NCBI GenBank assembly: GCA_947063855.1 | Contig: CAMSTW010000003.1 | Coordinates: forward strand, 22,883 to 86,882 | Length of the DNA stretch: 64,000 nucleotides | Source: an uncultured Dorea sp. | GTDB taxonomy: Bacteria; Bacillota; Clostridia; Lachnospirales; Lachnospiraceae | Reading direction: 5' to 3' | Part shown: one piece after another, positions 1 through 8,660 of the stretch | Position numbering within the stretch: the first letter of the stretch is position 1 | Layout: each line of letters opens with the position of its first letter | Notes under the pieces: generated by a model | Database searches by the model: none | What the model saw: the letters and a program-made list of their open reading frames with translations, nothing else | What the model was told of the DNA's origin: nothing | Program-made: the position numbers and the translations under genes

Positions 1-630
1 CTGATTCAGAGCGACGGGCTGAAGGCAGTCTCCATCCGGCGTATTGCCCGGGAGATGGGGTGTTCCTCGGCCAGTCTTTACCGGCATTTTGAGAGTCTGA
101 CCGAGCTTCTGTATTATGCAGAGCTTCGGACTCTCACAACCTACATTCTGAGGCTGAACGAAGGCGAGAAGAGATGGAAGAGTGCATGGGATACTTATAT
201 GGGAGTATGGGACTGCTACAGCAGAGAGGCATTTGCACATCCGGAAGCTTATAATCTCCTCTTCTTCGAATATAAGAATGAGAAGCTTAAGGACTCCATC
301 ATCGAGTATTATAATATGTTTCCGGAGGATATAAAGGGGACGAGCCATATCTTCTGGACGATGCTCAAATGTGCAGATTTTATGGACCGGGATTTTGAGA
401 TGTGCAAGAAGTGTGTCCGGGAAGGGGCGCTCAGCAGGGAGAATGCCGTTCGCCTGAACCGGATTGCGTGTATGCTCTTTCGGGGGTATTTCACCGAGAT
501 TCTGAACGAAGGGATTAAGCCGGAAGAGATTGATGCCAGAGTCAGGATGTACACATCAGATCTGGAACTAACCGTCTGCACATTAGCCTCCAATATGGAC
601 GGGTATGAGGCCTGTTGGAAAAGCAAATAA
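1..630 (+). CDS. TetR-type transcriptional regulator (5' end outside window)
   Basis: The reading frame is open from base 1, so the true start lies upstream and perhaps 15-20 residues are missing. The visible N-terminus has a TetR-like helix-turn-helix (SIRRIAREMGCSSASLYRHF), followed by about 180 residues of helical ligand-binding domain rich in aromatics and Cys, with no recognisable ligand family. The gene is followed by a terminator-like hairpin and then the promoter of the reductase genes on the same strand, where two copies of GTTATCGCGATTA sit in and just after the core promoter. The inferred job is local control of the reductase and symporter genes. TetR membership is fairly sure from the HTH; the target and the inducer are guesses. 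Confidence 0.8.
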   Translation: MIQSDGLKAVSIRRIAREMGCSSASLYRHFESLTELLYYAELRTLTTYILRLNEGEKRWKSAWDTYMGVWDCYSREAFAHPEAYNLLFFEYKNEKLKDSIIEYYNMFPEDIKGTSHIFWTMLKCADFMDRDFEMCKKCVREGALSRENAVRLNRIACMLFRGYFTEILNEGIKPEEIDARVRMYTSDLELTVCTLASNMDGYEACWKSK

Positions 631-650
631 TTGCATAAAGGGTCTCCGTT

Positions 651-683
651 GCCAGTTGGAACTGGCAGGGGGCTTTTTTATTT
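651..683 (+). terminator. Terminator-like hairpin after the TetR-type gene
   Basis: GCCAGTT (651-657) and AACTGGC (660-666) form a short stem, followed by a G-run and a T-rich stretch (GGCTTTTTTATTT). It lies about 20 bases after the regulator stop codon and separates it from the reductase promoter. Confidence 0.6.
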
Positions 684-767
684 GCTAATTTTTTCTGTAA
701 ATAGAGTCGATAATTAGGGATAATGCCATATAGAAAAAATAAATATATACTTTTATTTATAAAAAGC

Positions 768-796
768 TTGAATGTTATCGCGATTAGTTGTATAAT
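768..796 (+). promoter_or_regulatory. Sigma-A-type promoter for the reductase genes
   Basis: TTGAAT (768-773) and a perfect TATAAT (791-796) are separated by exactly 17 bases. One operator-like repeat fills most of the spacer. Confidence 0.75.
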
Positions 797-826
797 ATCA
801 CCAACGGATAAAAGTTATCGCGATTA
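774..826 (+). promoter_or_regulatory. Twin operator repeats GTTATCGCGATTA
   Basis: The 13-base sequence GTTATCGCGATTA occurs at 774-786, inside the -35/-10 spacer, and again at 814-826, downstream of the -10 and before the ribosome site. Spacing is 40 bases, close to four helical turns. Each copy contains the palindrome ATCGCGAT. The placement is that of a repressor site; the adjacent TetR-type protein is the obvious candidate binder, by inference. Confidence 0.65.
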
Positions 827-852
827 CCGAAAAGTAGAAGGAGGGAACATGT

Positions 853-2142
853 ATGAAATTGGAACTCGGTAAGATTGAGATCAGGGATATCCAGTTTGCG
901 GACAGAACCTGCATCGAGGATCACGTCCTCTATGTGGACAAAGAAGAAGTAGAGAAGCTGGTTCTTAGCGATGACAAGCTGCTTGAGTGTCATCTGGATA
1001 TCGCAAGACCAGGAGACGCCACCAGGATTACCCCTGTGAAGGATGTCATCGAACCCCGTGTGAAGGTAAGCGGCGGCGGGGAGATATTCCCGGGTGTGAT
1101 CGGCAAGGTATCGCCGACGGTAGGAGAAGGAAGGACCCACGCCCTTGACGGCTGCTGTGTTGTGACGGTGGGAAGGATCGTAGGATTCCAGGAAGGCGTC
1201 ATCGACATGAGCGGTCCGGCGGCAGATTATTGTCCATTCTCCAAGACCGTGAACCTGTGTGTGGTCATTGAACCAAAGGAAGGGCTTGAGACCCATGTAT
1301 ATGAGAGAGCGGGACGTCTGGCCGGACTCAAGGTAGCGGCTTATCTTGGAGAAGCGGGCAAGGCGGTAGAGCCGGATACGCTGGAAGTATATGAGACGAA
1401 GCCGGTATTTCAGCAGGCGGCGGAGTATCCGGACCTTCCGAAGGTAGGATATGTACATATGCTTCAGTCCCAGGGACTTCTTCATGATACTTACTACTAT
1501 GGAGTCGACGCCAAGCAGTTTGTGCCGACCTTCATGTATCCGACAGAGATTATGGACGGGGCTATCGTATCAGGTAACTGCGTGGCGCCGTGTGATAAGG
1601 TGACTACCTATCATCATCTGCACAACCCGGTGATTGACGAGTGCTATAAGAGGCACGGCAAGGAGATCAATTTCATGGGAGTGATCCTGACCAATGAGAA
1701 TGTATTCCTGGCAGACAAGGAACGGCATTCCGATATGGTGGCGAAGCTTGCGGAGTGGATGGAGCTGGACGGCGTTCTGATTACGGAGGAAGGATATGGC
1801 AATCCGGATACAGACCTTATGATGAACTGTCGCAAGGTAGAGCGTAAGGGGACGAAGGTTGTGCTGATCACAGATGAGTTCCCGGGCAAGGACGGTAAGT
1901 CCCAGTCACTTGCGGATACCTGCGACGAAGCGACGGCGCTGGCTTCCTGCGGACAGGGGAATATGACCTTACAGTTCCCGGCCATGGAGAAAGTGATCGG
2001 CATGCAGGATTATATCGAGAGTCAGATCGGCGGATGGGCAGGATGTATCAACGAGGACGGCTCCTTCGAAGCGGAGATCCAGATTATCATCGCGTCCACG
2101 ATTGCGAACGGATTCAATACACTTGCTGCAAGAGGATACTAG
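853..2142 (+). CDS. Glycine/sarcosine/betaine reductase component B, alpha/beta proprotein
   Basis: This 429-residue protein matches the GrdE/GrdG/GrdI family, the substrate-binding subunit of component B. The complex forms a Schiff base with the amine and passes a carboxymethyl group to the selenoprotein subunit, releasing ammonia or a methylamine. In GrdE the proprotein is cleaved before a Cys that becomes a pyruvoyl group; here the GAIVSGNCVAPC segment places that Cys at residue 243, as expected. The start is the ATG behind GAAGGAGGG. The selenoprotein subunit follows after 20 bases, clearly as one operon. Which substrate is used (glycine, sarcosine or betaine) cannot be settled here; components A and C (grdA, grdC, grdD) are not in the window and must be elsewhere for the complex to work. 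Confidence 0.88.
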   Translation: MKLELGKIEIRDIQFADRTCIEDHVLYVDKEEVEKLVLSDDKLLECHLDIARPGDATRITPVKDVIEPRVKVSGGGEIFPGVIGKVSPTVGEGRTHALDGCCVVTVGRIVGFQEGVIDMSGPAADYCPFSKTVNLCVVIEPKEGLETHVYERAGRLAGLKVAAYLGEAGKAVEPDTLEVYETKPVFQQAAEYPDLPKVGYVHMLQSQGLLHDTYYYGVDAKQFVPTFMYPTEIMDGAIVSGNCVAPCDKVTTYHHLHNPVIDECYKRHGKEINFMGVILTNENVFLADKERHSDMVAKLAEWMELDGVLITEEGYGNPDTDLMMNCRKVERKGTKVVLITDEFPGKDGKSQSLADTCDEATALASCGQGNMTLQFPAMEKVIGMQDYIESQIGGWAGCINEDGSFEAEIQIIIASTIANGFNTLAARGY

Positions 2143-2162
2143 GAAAGGAGGATTAAGAAGTT

Positions 2163-3479
2163 ATGGCAAAGTATAAGATCGTTCATTATCTCAATCAGTT
2201 CTTCGGTGGTATCGGCGGGGAAGAGAAGGCCGGATTCGAGCCGGAGGTAAGAGAAGAGAAGATTGGTCCGGGCCTTGCGATCGCCCAGGGATTAGGAGAG
2301 GATTATGAGATTGTGGCAACCGTGATCTGCGGAGATAATTACTTTGGAGAGAATCTTGATACCGCGACGGATACGATTATAGAGATGGTGAAGAGATATG
2401 AACCGGACGTATTTGTGGCAGGACCGGCGTTCAACGCAGGCCGTTATGGCGTTGCATGCGGAACCATCTGCAAGGCGGTAGAGGAGCGGATCGGGATTCC
2501 GGTGGTAACCGGGATGTATGAGGAGAATCCGGGAGCCGACATGTTCAAAAAGGACGTGATCACGGTGCGTACCGGCAATTCCGCGGCGACTCTTAAGAAG
2601 GCGCTGCCAAGTCTTTTGACATTGATCAAGAAGATGGCGGCGGGAGAGGAGATCTTGGGGCCGTCCGTCGAAGGATACTTAGAGCGCGGGATCCGTGTGA
2701 ATTATTTCGCAGAGAAGAGAGGCGCAACAAGAGGTATGGATATGCTGATCAAGAAGATGGCAAGGGAGCCGTTTGAGACAGATCTTCCGATGCCCAAGTT
2801 CGACCGCGTGGCGCCGGCAGAAGCGATCAAGGATATTAAGAACGCGAAGATTGCGGTGGTTACTTCCGGCGGCGTCGTACCCCAGGGCAATCCGGACCAT
2901 ATCGAGTCCTCTAATGCCACGAAGTACGGCGTATATTCCATCGAAGGCATGGACAGCATGTCGCCGGATGATTTTACGACCATCCACGGCGGATATGACA
3001 GACAGTTTGTCATGAAGAATCCGAATCTGGTGGTTCCGCTGGATGTTCTGCGCGAGATGGAGAAGGAGGGAGAATTCGGCGAACTGGTGAACTATTTCTG
3101 TACGACGACAGGAACCGGTACGGCGACAGGCTCCGCGGCGAAGTTCGGTGATTCCATCGGCAAGAAGTTCGTGGAAGATCATGTAGACGGCGTAATCCTT
3201 GTCAGCACATGAGGTACTTGCACACGTTGCGGTGCAACGATGGTGAAGGGTATCGAGAAGTATGGCATTCCGGTTGTACATATGGCGACTGTAGTTCCGA
3301 TCTCCAGGACGATCGGCGCGAACCGGATCATTCCCGGCGTGGGGATCCCGTATCCGCTGGGAGATCCCACACAGGGAGAGACAGATTCTAAGAAGATCCG
3401 TAAGCGGATGGTAAGAAGGGCGCTTAAGGCTCTGCAGGTTCCGGTTCAGGATCAGACTGTATTTGAGAAGGATATCTAG
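2163..3479 (+). CDS. Glycine/sarcosine/betaine reductase component B selenoprotein (UGA = selenocysteine)
   Basis: This is the GrdB/GrdF/GrdH subunit, which accepts the carboxymethyl group on a selenocysteine and hands it to selenoprotein A. The frame runs 349 codons to a UGA at 3210-3212 and continues without a break for 88 codons to TAG at 3477-3479. The flanking residues, GVILVST-U-GTCTRCGATMVK, are the family's conserved selenocysteine motif, so UGA is read as Sec at residue 350 and the total of 438 residues is the normal family length. A hairpin starts five bases after UGA (separate entry). A gene caller that stops at UGA would split it into a 349-residue piece and an orphan downstream piece. 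The ribosome site GAAAGGAGG precedes the ATG. It needs SelA/SelB/SelC/SelD from elsewhere in the genome. Confidence 0.93.
3210..3237 (+). promoter_or_regulatory. Bacterial SECIS-like hairpin
   Basis: UGA at 3210-3212 is followed by TTGCAC (3218-3223), an 8-base loop ACGTTGCG, and GTGCAA (3232-3237), a perfect 6-bp stem. In bacteria the SelB-binding hairpin lies immediately 3' of the UGA within the coding sequence, and this is in that position. Confidence 0.7.
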
Positions 3480-3667
3480 TGCTCCATCCTAATATTCAAG
3501 AATTGATGGGGTACTGTAGGACAGGGCATTTTCAGGAGGCTTTTTTATGCAGGTAGACGGTGATATCTTGTCATTGCATTAGTCTCTGGGTTGCCGGTAC
3601 CGACTTACTTCGGGGGGATGTAATGATGTACTCGATGTTTGATTGCGGGAAGTCTTGTGAGGATATT

Positions 3668-3734
3668 CGTTCAAGATGAACGCGGTCATGTACCCGGCCT
3701 TCCTGAAAATGCTCTCTTTGTAAAGGGGGTACAT
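3668..3734 (+). promoter_or_regulatory. Structured leader before the symporter
   Basis: The 256-base gap between the selenoprotein and the symporter holds no gene. It contains a perfect hairpin CGTTCA-AGA-TGAACG (3668-3682) and an inverted pair ATGTACCC (3689-3696) / GGGTACAT (3727-3734). The right arm overlaps the G-run that serves as the symporter ribosome site (AAAGGGGG), so pairing would hide it. I do not recognise a known riboswitch class here, including glycine. Confidence 0.35.
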
Positions 3735-3735
3735 T

Positions 3736-5097
3736 ATGGGTAATAATGAACAGGCTCATTTTAAATCACGTTTTGGTTATATCATGGTTGCCGCGGGGGC
3801 GGCGATTGGCTTAGGTAACATCTGGAAATTTCCGTATCTGGCCTACAGAGGCGGCGGCGGAATCTTCCTTGTAACATATATTATCATTATCATATTGATG
3901 GCGCATCCTATGGTTGAGATGGAGACGGCCATCGGCCGTTTCGGTAAATCAGACACGGTAACGGTATATGAGAAGATTGGAAAGAAGTGGGGATTCGTAG
4001 GATGGATTGCGAATATCTGTACCCTGGGAATCAACATGTTCTACGTGGTTGTCGGCGGCTGGGTCATGAAATATGCGGTCCAGTTCATTATAAGCGGCGA
4101 TTTCGGAGAAGATACGAACGTCTTCTTCCACGGATTCATCAGTAAACCGGTAGAACCGATTATCTGGGCGTTTATCGTAATGTTCATAACCTCGTTCCTT
4201 CTGCTTTTCGGGATTACCGAGATTGTTGAGAAGGTTACCAAGGTGATCATGCCGGCGCTCTTTGTAATCCTGATCGTCTGTGCGGTGTATGCATGTGCGA
4301 CTCTGCCGGGCGCTGTGGAAGGGCTTAGGTATTATCTGGTTCCGAATTTTAAGAATTTTAGTTTCAAGGTGTTCGCGGACGCCGCGACGCAGGTATTGTT
4401 CTCGGTTGGTATCGGATGGGGAATCTTTACGACGCTGGGTGCGAATATCTCGGACGACAGCAACTTAAAGAGCGATGCCATCATGGTCAGTGTCATGGAT
4501 ACCATGGCGGCCATCATCGCAGGTTTTGTGGTAATTCCGACCGCATTTGGCGCCGGAATGGATGTTACAAAGGGACCGGCTCTCTTGTTTGACGTTATGG
4601 CAGAGATCTACGGAAGCCTTCCGGGCGGACGTATCCTTGGTTCATTGTTCTTTATTGGTGTCATGTTTGCGGTATTTTCCTCGTTGTTCACATTCTTCGA
4701 GATCTCGGTCAAGACTTTTGAAGAGAAGCTCAAGATGGGACGTAAGAATGGCGTGATCGCAGTTTCTGTTATTATTTTTATAGGAAATATCCTGGTATCT
4801 CTGGGATTCGGACCGCTTGAGGGCTTCAAGCTGCCATGGCCGAGTCTTGGCGGAGTCGAGATGTACGGTCTCTACGACTGGCTTGACTGCTTTACCGGAT
4901 ACCTGCTTCTTCCGGTCGGATGTCTTCTTACCTGTATCTTTGTATGGAAGGTATGGGGATGGGAAGGTTATGAGAAGGAGCTGTTCCATGACGGCCGCGA
5001 CGGTAAGCTGACTGGTTTCAGCAAGCTGCTTACGGTGGCTGTGATCCCATTATTCATGGTGATCGTACTGCTGAATGTATTTGGATTCCTTGGATAA
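3736..5097 (+). CDS. Sodium-dependent symporter, SNF/NSS (LeuT-like) family
   Basis: This 453-residue polytopic membrane protein of the neurotransmitter:sodium symporter family imports an amino acid or related amine with Na+. The N-terminus carries the family signature around the unwound first helix (GAAIGLGNIWKFPYLAYRGG, residues about 21-40), followed by the EMETAIGR segment and roughly 11 membrane helices. Length is normal for bacterial members. It lies downstream of the component B genes, so the likely cargo is the amine reduced by that system (glycine, sarcosine or betaine), but this is inference from context. The ATG follows AAAGGGGG at good spacing. It ends at a long inverted repeat shared with the convergent MATE gene. 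Confidence 0.9.
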   Translation: MGNNEQAHFKSRFGYIMVAAGAAIGLGNIWKFPYLAYRGGGGIFLVTYIIIIILMAHPMVEMETAIGRFGKSDTVTVYEKIGKKWGFVGWIANICTLGINMFYVVVGGWVMKYAVQFIISGDFGEDTNVFFHGFISKPVEPIIWAFIVMFITSFLLLFGITEIVEKVTKVIMPALFVILIVCAVYACATLPGAVEGLRYYLVPNFKNFSFKVFADAATQVLFSVGIGWGIFTTLGANISDDSNLKSDAIMVSVMDTMAAIIAGFVVIPTAFGAGMDVTKGPALLFDVMAEIYGSLPGGRILGSLFFIGVMFAVFSSLFTFFEISVKTFEEKLKMGRKNGVIAVSVIIFIGNILVSLGFGPLEGFKLPWPSLGGVEMYGLYDWLDCFTGYLLLPVGCLLTCIFVWKVWGWEGYEKELFHDGRDGKLTGFSKLLTVAVIPLFMVIVLLNVFGFLG

Positions 5098-5103
5098 ATA
5101 AAG

Positions 5104-5196
5104 GCTGCTGGAAAGTGATATTTATAGAATATATAGAAGGTGTTTGCAAAAACAGGATATATATTGTATAAATATGGCATATTCCAGCAGCATTTT
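5104..5196. terminator. Bidirectional terminator between convergent genes
   Basis: GCTGCTGGAA (5104-5113) pairs with TTCCAGCAGC (5182-5191), followed by ATTTTTG. Inside, ATATTTATA (5118-5126) pairs with TATAAATAT (5167-5175), giving a two-tier stem. It lies between the stop codons of the symporter and the MATE gene. Confidence 0.65.
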
Positions 5197-5219
5197 TGAT
5201 TATTTGTATATTGGCATAT

Positions 5220-6578
5220 TCAACGCTTCAACAGTCGTTCGATCCTGCGGATGACGGCGAAATAGCTGATGATAAGGATTATTGTTGCACCGCACCAGGC
5301 CATGATCTCGGCGTAGAAGATGCCGTTTTCCCCGATGAGTATGGGCAGGAAGACGGCGGTCAGCGCCCGCATGAGGAATTCGGCGATACCGGATACCAGC
5401 GGCAGAACCGTGTTGCCCATCCCCTGGATCGCGGAACGGGTAATATGCAGAATATATAGGATCGGAAGGCAGATGCTCATGACGGCCAGATAATAATAGG
5501 CAATCGAAAGCGTCTGCTCGAATTCCTCCGGCGTGCCGGAGATAAAGCAGCCAAGGATGAACTTTCCGGCGAAGATCATAAGGAAAGCAATGATCAGTGA
5601 GGTCAGCAGCGCGATGAGGACTGCTGACTTCACTCCTTTGCGGATGCGGTCCGTTCTGCCTGCGCCCAGGTTCTGTCCGGCGTATGTAACCATGGAGTAG
5701 CCGTAGGAGGTGGCCGCCACTTCCAGTACTCCGTAGAGCTTGTTGGTCGCGGTGAACCCGGCGATGAAGATGACTCCGAATCCATTTACCACGAACTGAA
5801 CGATCATTCCGCCGATGGATATGATGGCGTTCTGGAAGGCCATGGGGAATCCCAGTACCAGAAGACGCAGTGTGAGACGTCTGTCTCTTAGGCTGAAATC
5901 ATCCCGGTGCAAGGTCAGGATATCTATCCGGCGGATGTGGTACAGGCAGTACAGGCTGGAGATCAGCTGCGCAATCAGGGTGGCGGCCGCGGCCCCTGCA
6001 ATTCCCAGATGGAAGACCAGGACGAACAGAAGGTCCAGGATGATGTTGGTAACGGCGGCGACAATCATGGCGTGCAGAGGGGTACGTCCGTCCCCAAGGG
6101 AGCGCAGGATTGAGGCCAGAAGATTGTAGGCCATCACGACCGGTATCCCGATATACATGATACGCAGGTACAGACATGTGTCGGAAAGGATCTCCGGCGG
6201 AGTCTTTAAAAGGTTCAGGATCAGGCGTGCCAGAAGCTGTCCGGTACAGAGGAGGACGGCGGAGGACAACAAGGAGAGAATAACAGAACAGCCGATGGAC
6301 TTTCTCAGACTGTCATATCTGCCTGCGCCGAATTCCTGCGCCATCAGGATGCCGAAACCCTGCGTGAACCCCTGGATGATACCGAGCATCATCCAGTTCA
6401 GCCAGTCCGCCGCGCCAAGCGCGGCCAGGGCGCCGACGCCGATGGCCTTGCCTACGACCATGGTATCGACGACGGTATACAATTGCTGGAATACGTTGCC
6501 GACCATCAGGGGCAGCGCGAAAGAGAAGATCAGGGAAGCAGGCCTGCCTTCGGTCATGTTCTTAATATGTGTTGCCAT
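5220..6578 (-). CDS. MATE family multidrug/cation antiporter
   Basis: This 452-residue protein has 12 predicted membrane helices in two similar halves, the MATE layout. It starts with the typical ASLIFSFALPLMVGNVFQQL helix, then VDTMVVGKAIGVGALAALGA. Such exporters extrude drugs or metabolites using Na+ or H+ gradients. The gene runs opposite to its neighbours and is divergent from the aminopeptidase gene. The start is the ATG at 6578, preceded on its strand by AAAGGA. Substrate is unknown. Confidence 0.9.
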   Translation of the reverse strand: MATHIKNMTEGRPASLIFSFALPLMVGNVFQQLYTVVDTMVVGKAIGVGALAALGAADWLNWMMLGIIQGFTQGFGILMAQEFGAGRYDSLRKSIGCSVILSLLSSAVLLCTGQLLARLILNLLKTPPEILSDTCLYLRIMYIGIPVVMAYNLLASILRSLGDGRTPLHAMIVAAVTNIILDLLFVLVFHLGIAGAAAATLIAQLISSLYCLYHIRRIDILTLHRDDFSLRDRRLTLRLLVLGFPMAFQNAIISIGGMIVQFVVNGFGVIFIAGFTATNKLYGVLEVAATSYGYSMVTYAGQNLGAGRTDRIRKGVKSAVLIALLTSLIIAFLMIFAGKFILGCFISGTPEEFEQTLSIAYYYLAVMSICLPILYILHITRSAIQGMGNTVLPLVSGIAEFLMRALTAVFLPILIGENGIFYAEIMAWCGATIILIISYFAVIRRIERLLKR

Positions 6579-6626
6579 AACTTCAATCCTTTTTCTATCT
6601 GTTGTTTTTTAATCTCTCAGGGTCTG

Positions 6627-6653
6627 ATTCCCCGCAGCTGTGCTGCGAGGAAT
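6627..6653. other. Hairpin in the divergent intergenic region
   Basis: ATTCCCCGCAGC, loop TGT, and GCTGCGAGGAAT form a 12-position stem with a single mismatch. On the + strand it is followed by TTCATTTTT, so it could act as a terminator ahead of the aminopeptidase promoter; on the other strand it would lie in the MATE leader next to the small palindrome TCAGGGTCTGA (6617-6627). Confidence 0.4.
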
Positions 6654-6712
6654 TTCATTTTTCAGTGTTATGTCCAATCATAGCATGGATGAATAATGCT
6701 TTCAAGATTTAT

Positions 6713-6741
6713 TTGTACTTTATTCTGGTTTATGATACTAT
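6713..6741 (+). promoter_or_regulatory. Promoter for the aminopeptidase
   Basis: TTGTAC (6713-6718), a 17-base spacer and TACTAT (6736-6741), about 38 bases before the start codon. Confidence 0.45.
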
Positions 6742-6778
6742 AAATATACCAATTATATTTAATCAGGAGGTTTCATTT

Positions 6779-8566
6779 ATGAACGTAGCAGAAAGGATAT
6801 CAAGACTCCGCACGCTCATGGCAGCAAAGGGGATCGATGCTTATGTGGTCCCGACCGCTGATTTTCACCAGAGTGAATATGTAGGGGAACATTTTAAGGC
6901 AAGAAAGTTCATCTCCGGTTTCAGCGGATCTTATGGAACAGTAGTGATTACCAGAGACGATGGGGGGCTCTGGACGGACGGAAGGTATTTCTTCCAGGCG
7001 GAGAATGAACTTAAGGACAGCGGCATCCGGCTGATGAAGATGTTTGTGGGAGACACGCCTTCCATACCGGAGTTCTTAAGCGGCTGTGTCCCGCGGGGAG
7101 GGACGGTTGCGTTTGACGGACGTGTGCTCTCGATGGGAGAAGGGCAGGAGTATGAGGAGGCGCTTGGCGGCAAGCAGATCCGAATCCATTATCTGGCAGA
7201 CCTGATCGGCGAGATCTGGGAAGACCGTCCGCCGCTGTCGGACAGGCCGGCGTTCTTCCTGGAGGAGAAGTATTCCGGGGAGAGTACCGCATCGAAGCTT
7301 GTGCGTGTGCGTAAGGTGATGGAAGAGTATGGGGCGGATTCGCATATCATTGCGTCTCTTGACGATGTGTGCTGGCTTCTGAATATCCGCGGCGACGATA
7401 TTGATTTCTTCCCGCTGGTTCTTTCCTACGCCATCGTGAAGAGGGACAGTGTGGAGCTGTATGTGGACGATTCCAAGCTGGACGACAGGATTCAGGCGGA
7501 ACTGGCTAAGAATCAGGTGACGATTCATCCATATAATGCAATCTACCAGGATGTGAAGGAGATGAATGCTTCCGGGACCGTACTGATCGATCCTATGAAG
7601 ATGAATTATGCGCTCTATAAGAATATTCCATGCAAGATTGTAGAAGCTCCCAATCCGACGATTCTTATGAAGGCGATGAAGAATGAGACAGAGCTTCGGA
7701 ACATCCGTGAGGCGCACATCAAGGATGGCGTTGCTGTTACCAAGTTCATGCACTGGATCAAGACGCGTTACGACAAGGAGAAGATTACAGAGCTTAGTTC
7801 TGCTAAGGAGCTGACTAAGCTTCGGGCCGCGCAGGAGGGGTATATCCGCGACAGCTTCGAGCCGTTGTGCGCATTCGCGGATCATGCGGCTATGATGCAC
7901 TATTCGCCAAGCGAGGAGACAGACGTAACGCTTGCGCCCGGCGCCTTTTTCTTAAATGATACCGGCGGCGGTTATTACGAGGGGTCCACGGATATTACCA
8001 GAACCTTTGTGCTTGGAGAGGTGGACGGGCAGATGAAGCGGTATTTTACGGCTGTGGTCAGAGCCATGATGCGCCTGTCCCGCGCGCGCTTCCTCTATGG
8101 ATGCTATGGGTATAACCTGGATGTCCTGGCGAGAGGACCGATCTGGGATCTGGACCTGGACTACCAGTGTGGCACCGGACATGGCGTGGGATACCTGGCC
8201 AATGTGCATGAGCCGCCGACCGGATTCCGCTGGTATGTGGTGCCAAGTAAGAATGAGCATCATCAGCTTGAAGAGGGTATGGTCATTACCGACGAGCCCG
8301 GTATCTATGAGGACGGGAAGTTCGGTATCCGTATCGAGAATGAGTTCGTGGTAAGAAAGGGCGTTCAGAATAAGTACGGACAGTTCATGTATTTTGAGAC
8401 GATTACATTCGCGCCGATCGACTTGGACGGGATTGACCCGGAGGAGATGAGCCGTGACGAGAGGGAATGGCTGAACCATTACCATGAGCAGGTCTATGAG
8501 AAGATCGGGCCGCGTCTTACAGAGGAAGAGCGGGAGTGGCTTAAGGAGTATACACGGCCGATTTGA
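6779..8566 (+). CDS. Xaa-Pro aminopeptidase (peptidase family M24B)
   Basis: This 595-residue cytoplasmic metallopeptidase removes N-terminal residues before proline. Residues about 1-300 form two creatinase-like N domains and about 310-595 the pita-bread catalytic domain. The five metal ligands are visible: Asp in FFLNDTGGGYYEG, Asp in STDITRTF, His in GTGHGVGYLANVHEPP, Glu in ITDEPGIYEDG and Glu in GIRIENEFVV. I place the start at 6779, behind CAGGAGG, rather than at the in-frame start at 6602, which would add 59 residues with no family match. It probably serves peptide catabolism alongside the POT transporter nearby. A strong inverted repeat follows the stop codon. Confidence 0.92.
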   Translation: MNVAERISRLRTLMAAKGIDAYVVPTADFHQSEYVGEHFKARKFISGFSGSYGTVVITRDDGGLWTDGRYFFQAENELKDSGIRLMKMFVGDTPSIPEFLSGCVPRGGTVAFDGRVLSMGEGQEYEEALGGKQIRIHYLADLIGEIWEDRPPLSDRPAFFLEEKYSGESTASKLVRVRKVMEEYGADSHIIASLDDVCWLLNIRGDDIDFFPLVLSYAIVKRDSVELYVDDSKLDDRIQAELAKNQVTIHPYNAIYQDVKEMNASGTVLIDPMKMNYALYKNIPCKIVEAPNPTILMKAMKNETELRNIREAHIKDGVAVTKFMHWIKTRYDKEKITELSSAKELTKLRAAQEGYIRDSFEPLCAFADHAAMMHYSPSEETDVTLAPGAFFLNDTGGGYYEGSTDITRTFVLGEVDGQMKRYFTAVVRAMMRLSRARFLYGCYGYNLDVLARGPIWDLDLDYQCGTGHGVGYLANVHEPPTGFRWYVVPSKNEHHQLEEGMVITDEPGIYEDGKFGIRIENEFVVRKGVQNKYGQFMYFETITFAPIDLDGIDPEEMSRDEREWLNHYHEQVYEKIGPRLTEEEREWLKEYTRPI

Positions 8567-8592
8567 TATACCAGCGTAGGTGAACGAGTACG

Positions 8593-8645
8593 GCACATCC
8601 CCGGTCGATGTCTGCTGGCAGACAGTCTGCCGGGGATGTGCTTTC
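8593..8645 (+). terminator. Perfect 12-bp inverted repeat after the aminopeptidase
   Basis: GCACATCCCCGG (8593-8604) pairs with CCGGGGATGTGC (8630-8641), enclosing a second small stem GTCTG/CAGAC. Only a short TTT follows, so termination may be leaky; the next gene's ribosome site begins immediately after. Confidence 0.55.
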
Positions 8646-8660
8646 ATATGGAGGAAGATC

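Noticed and set aside
3209..3391. Small separate gene starting at the UGA of the reductase subunit
   Set aside because: It is an out-of-frame shadow; the conserved frame crosses the UGA as selenocysteine and continues to 3479.
3480..3735. Glycine riboswitch before the SNF symporter
   Set aside because: Expected from the context, but the conserved core sequences of that class are not seen; only simple hairpins are present.
6583..6778. TPP-type riboswitch suggested by CTGAGA on the minus strand
   Set aside because: The rest of the conserved TPP core is missing; the bases belong to a small palindrome.
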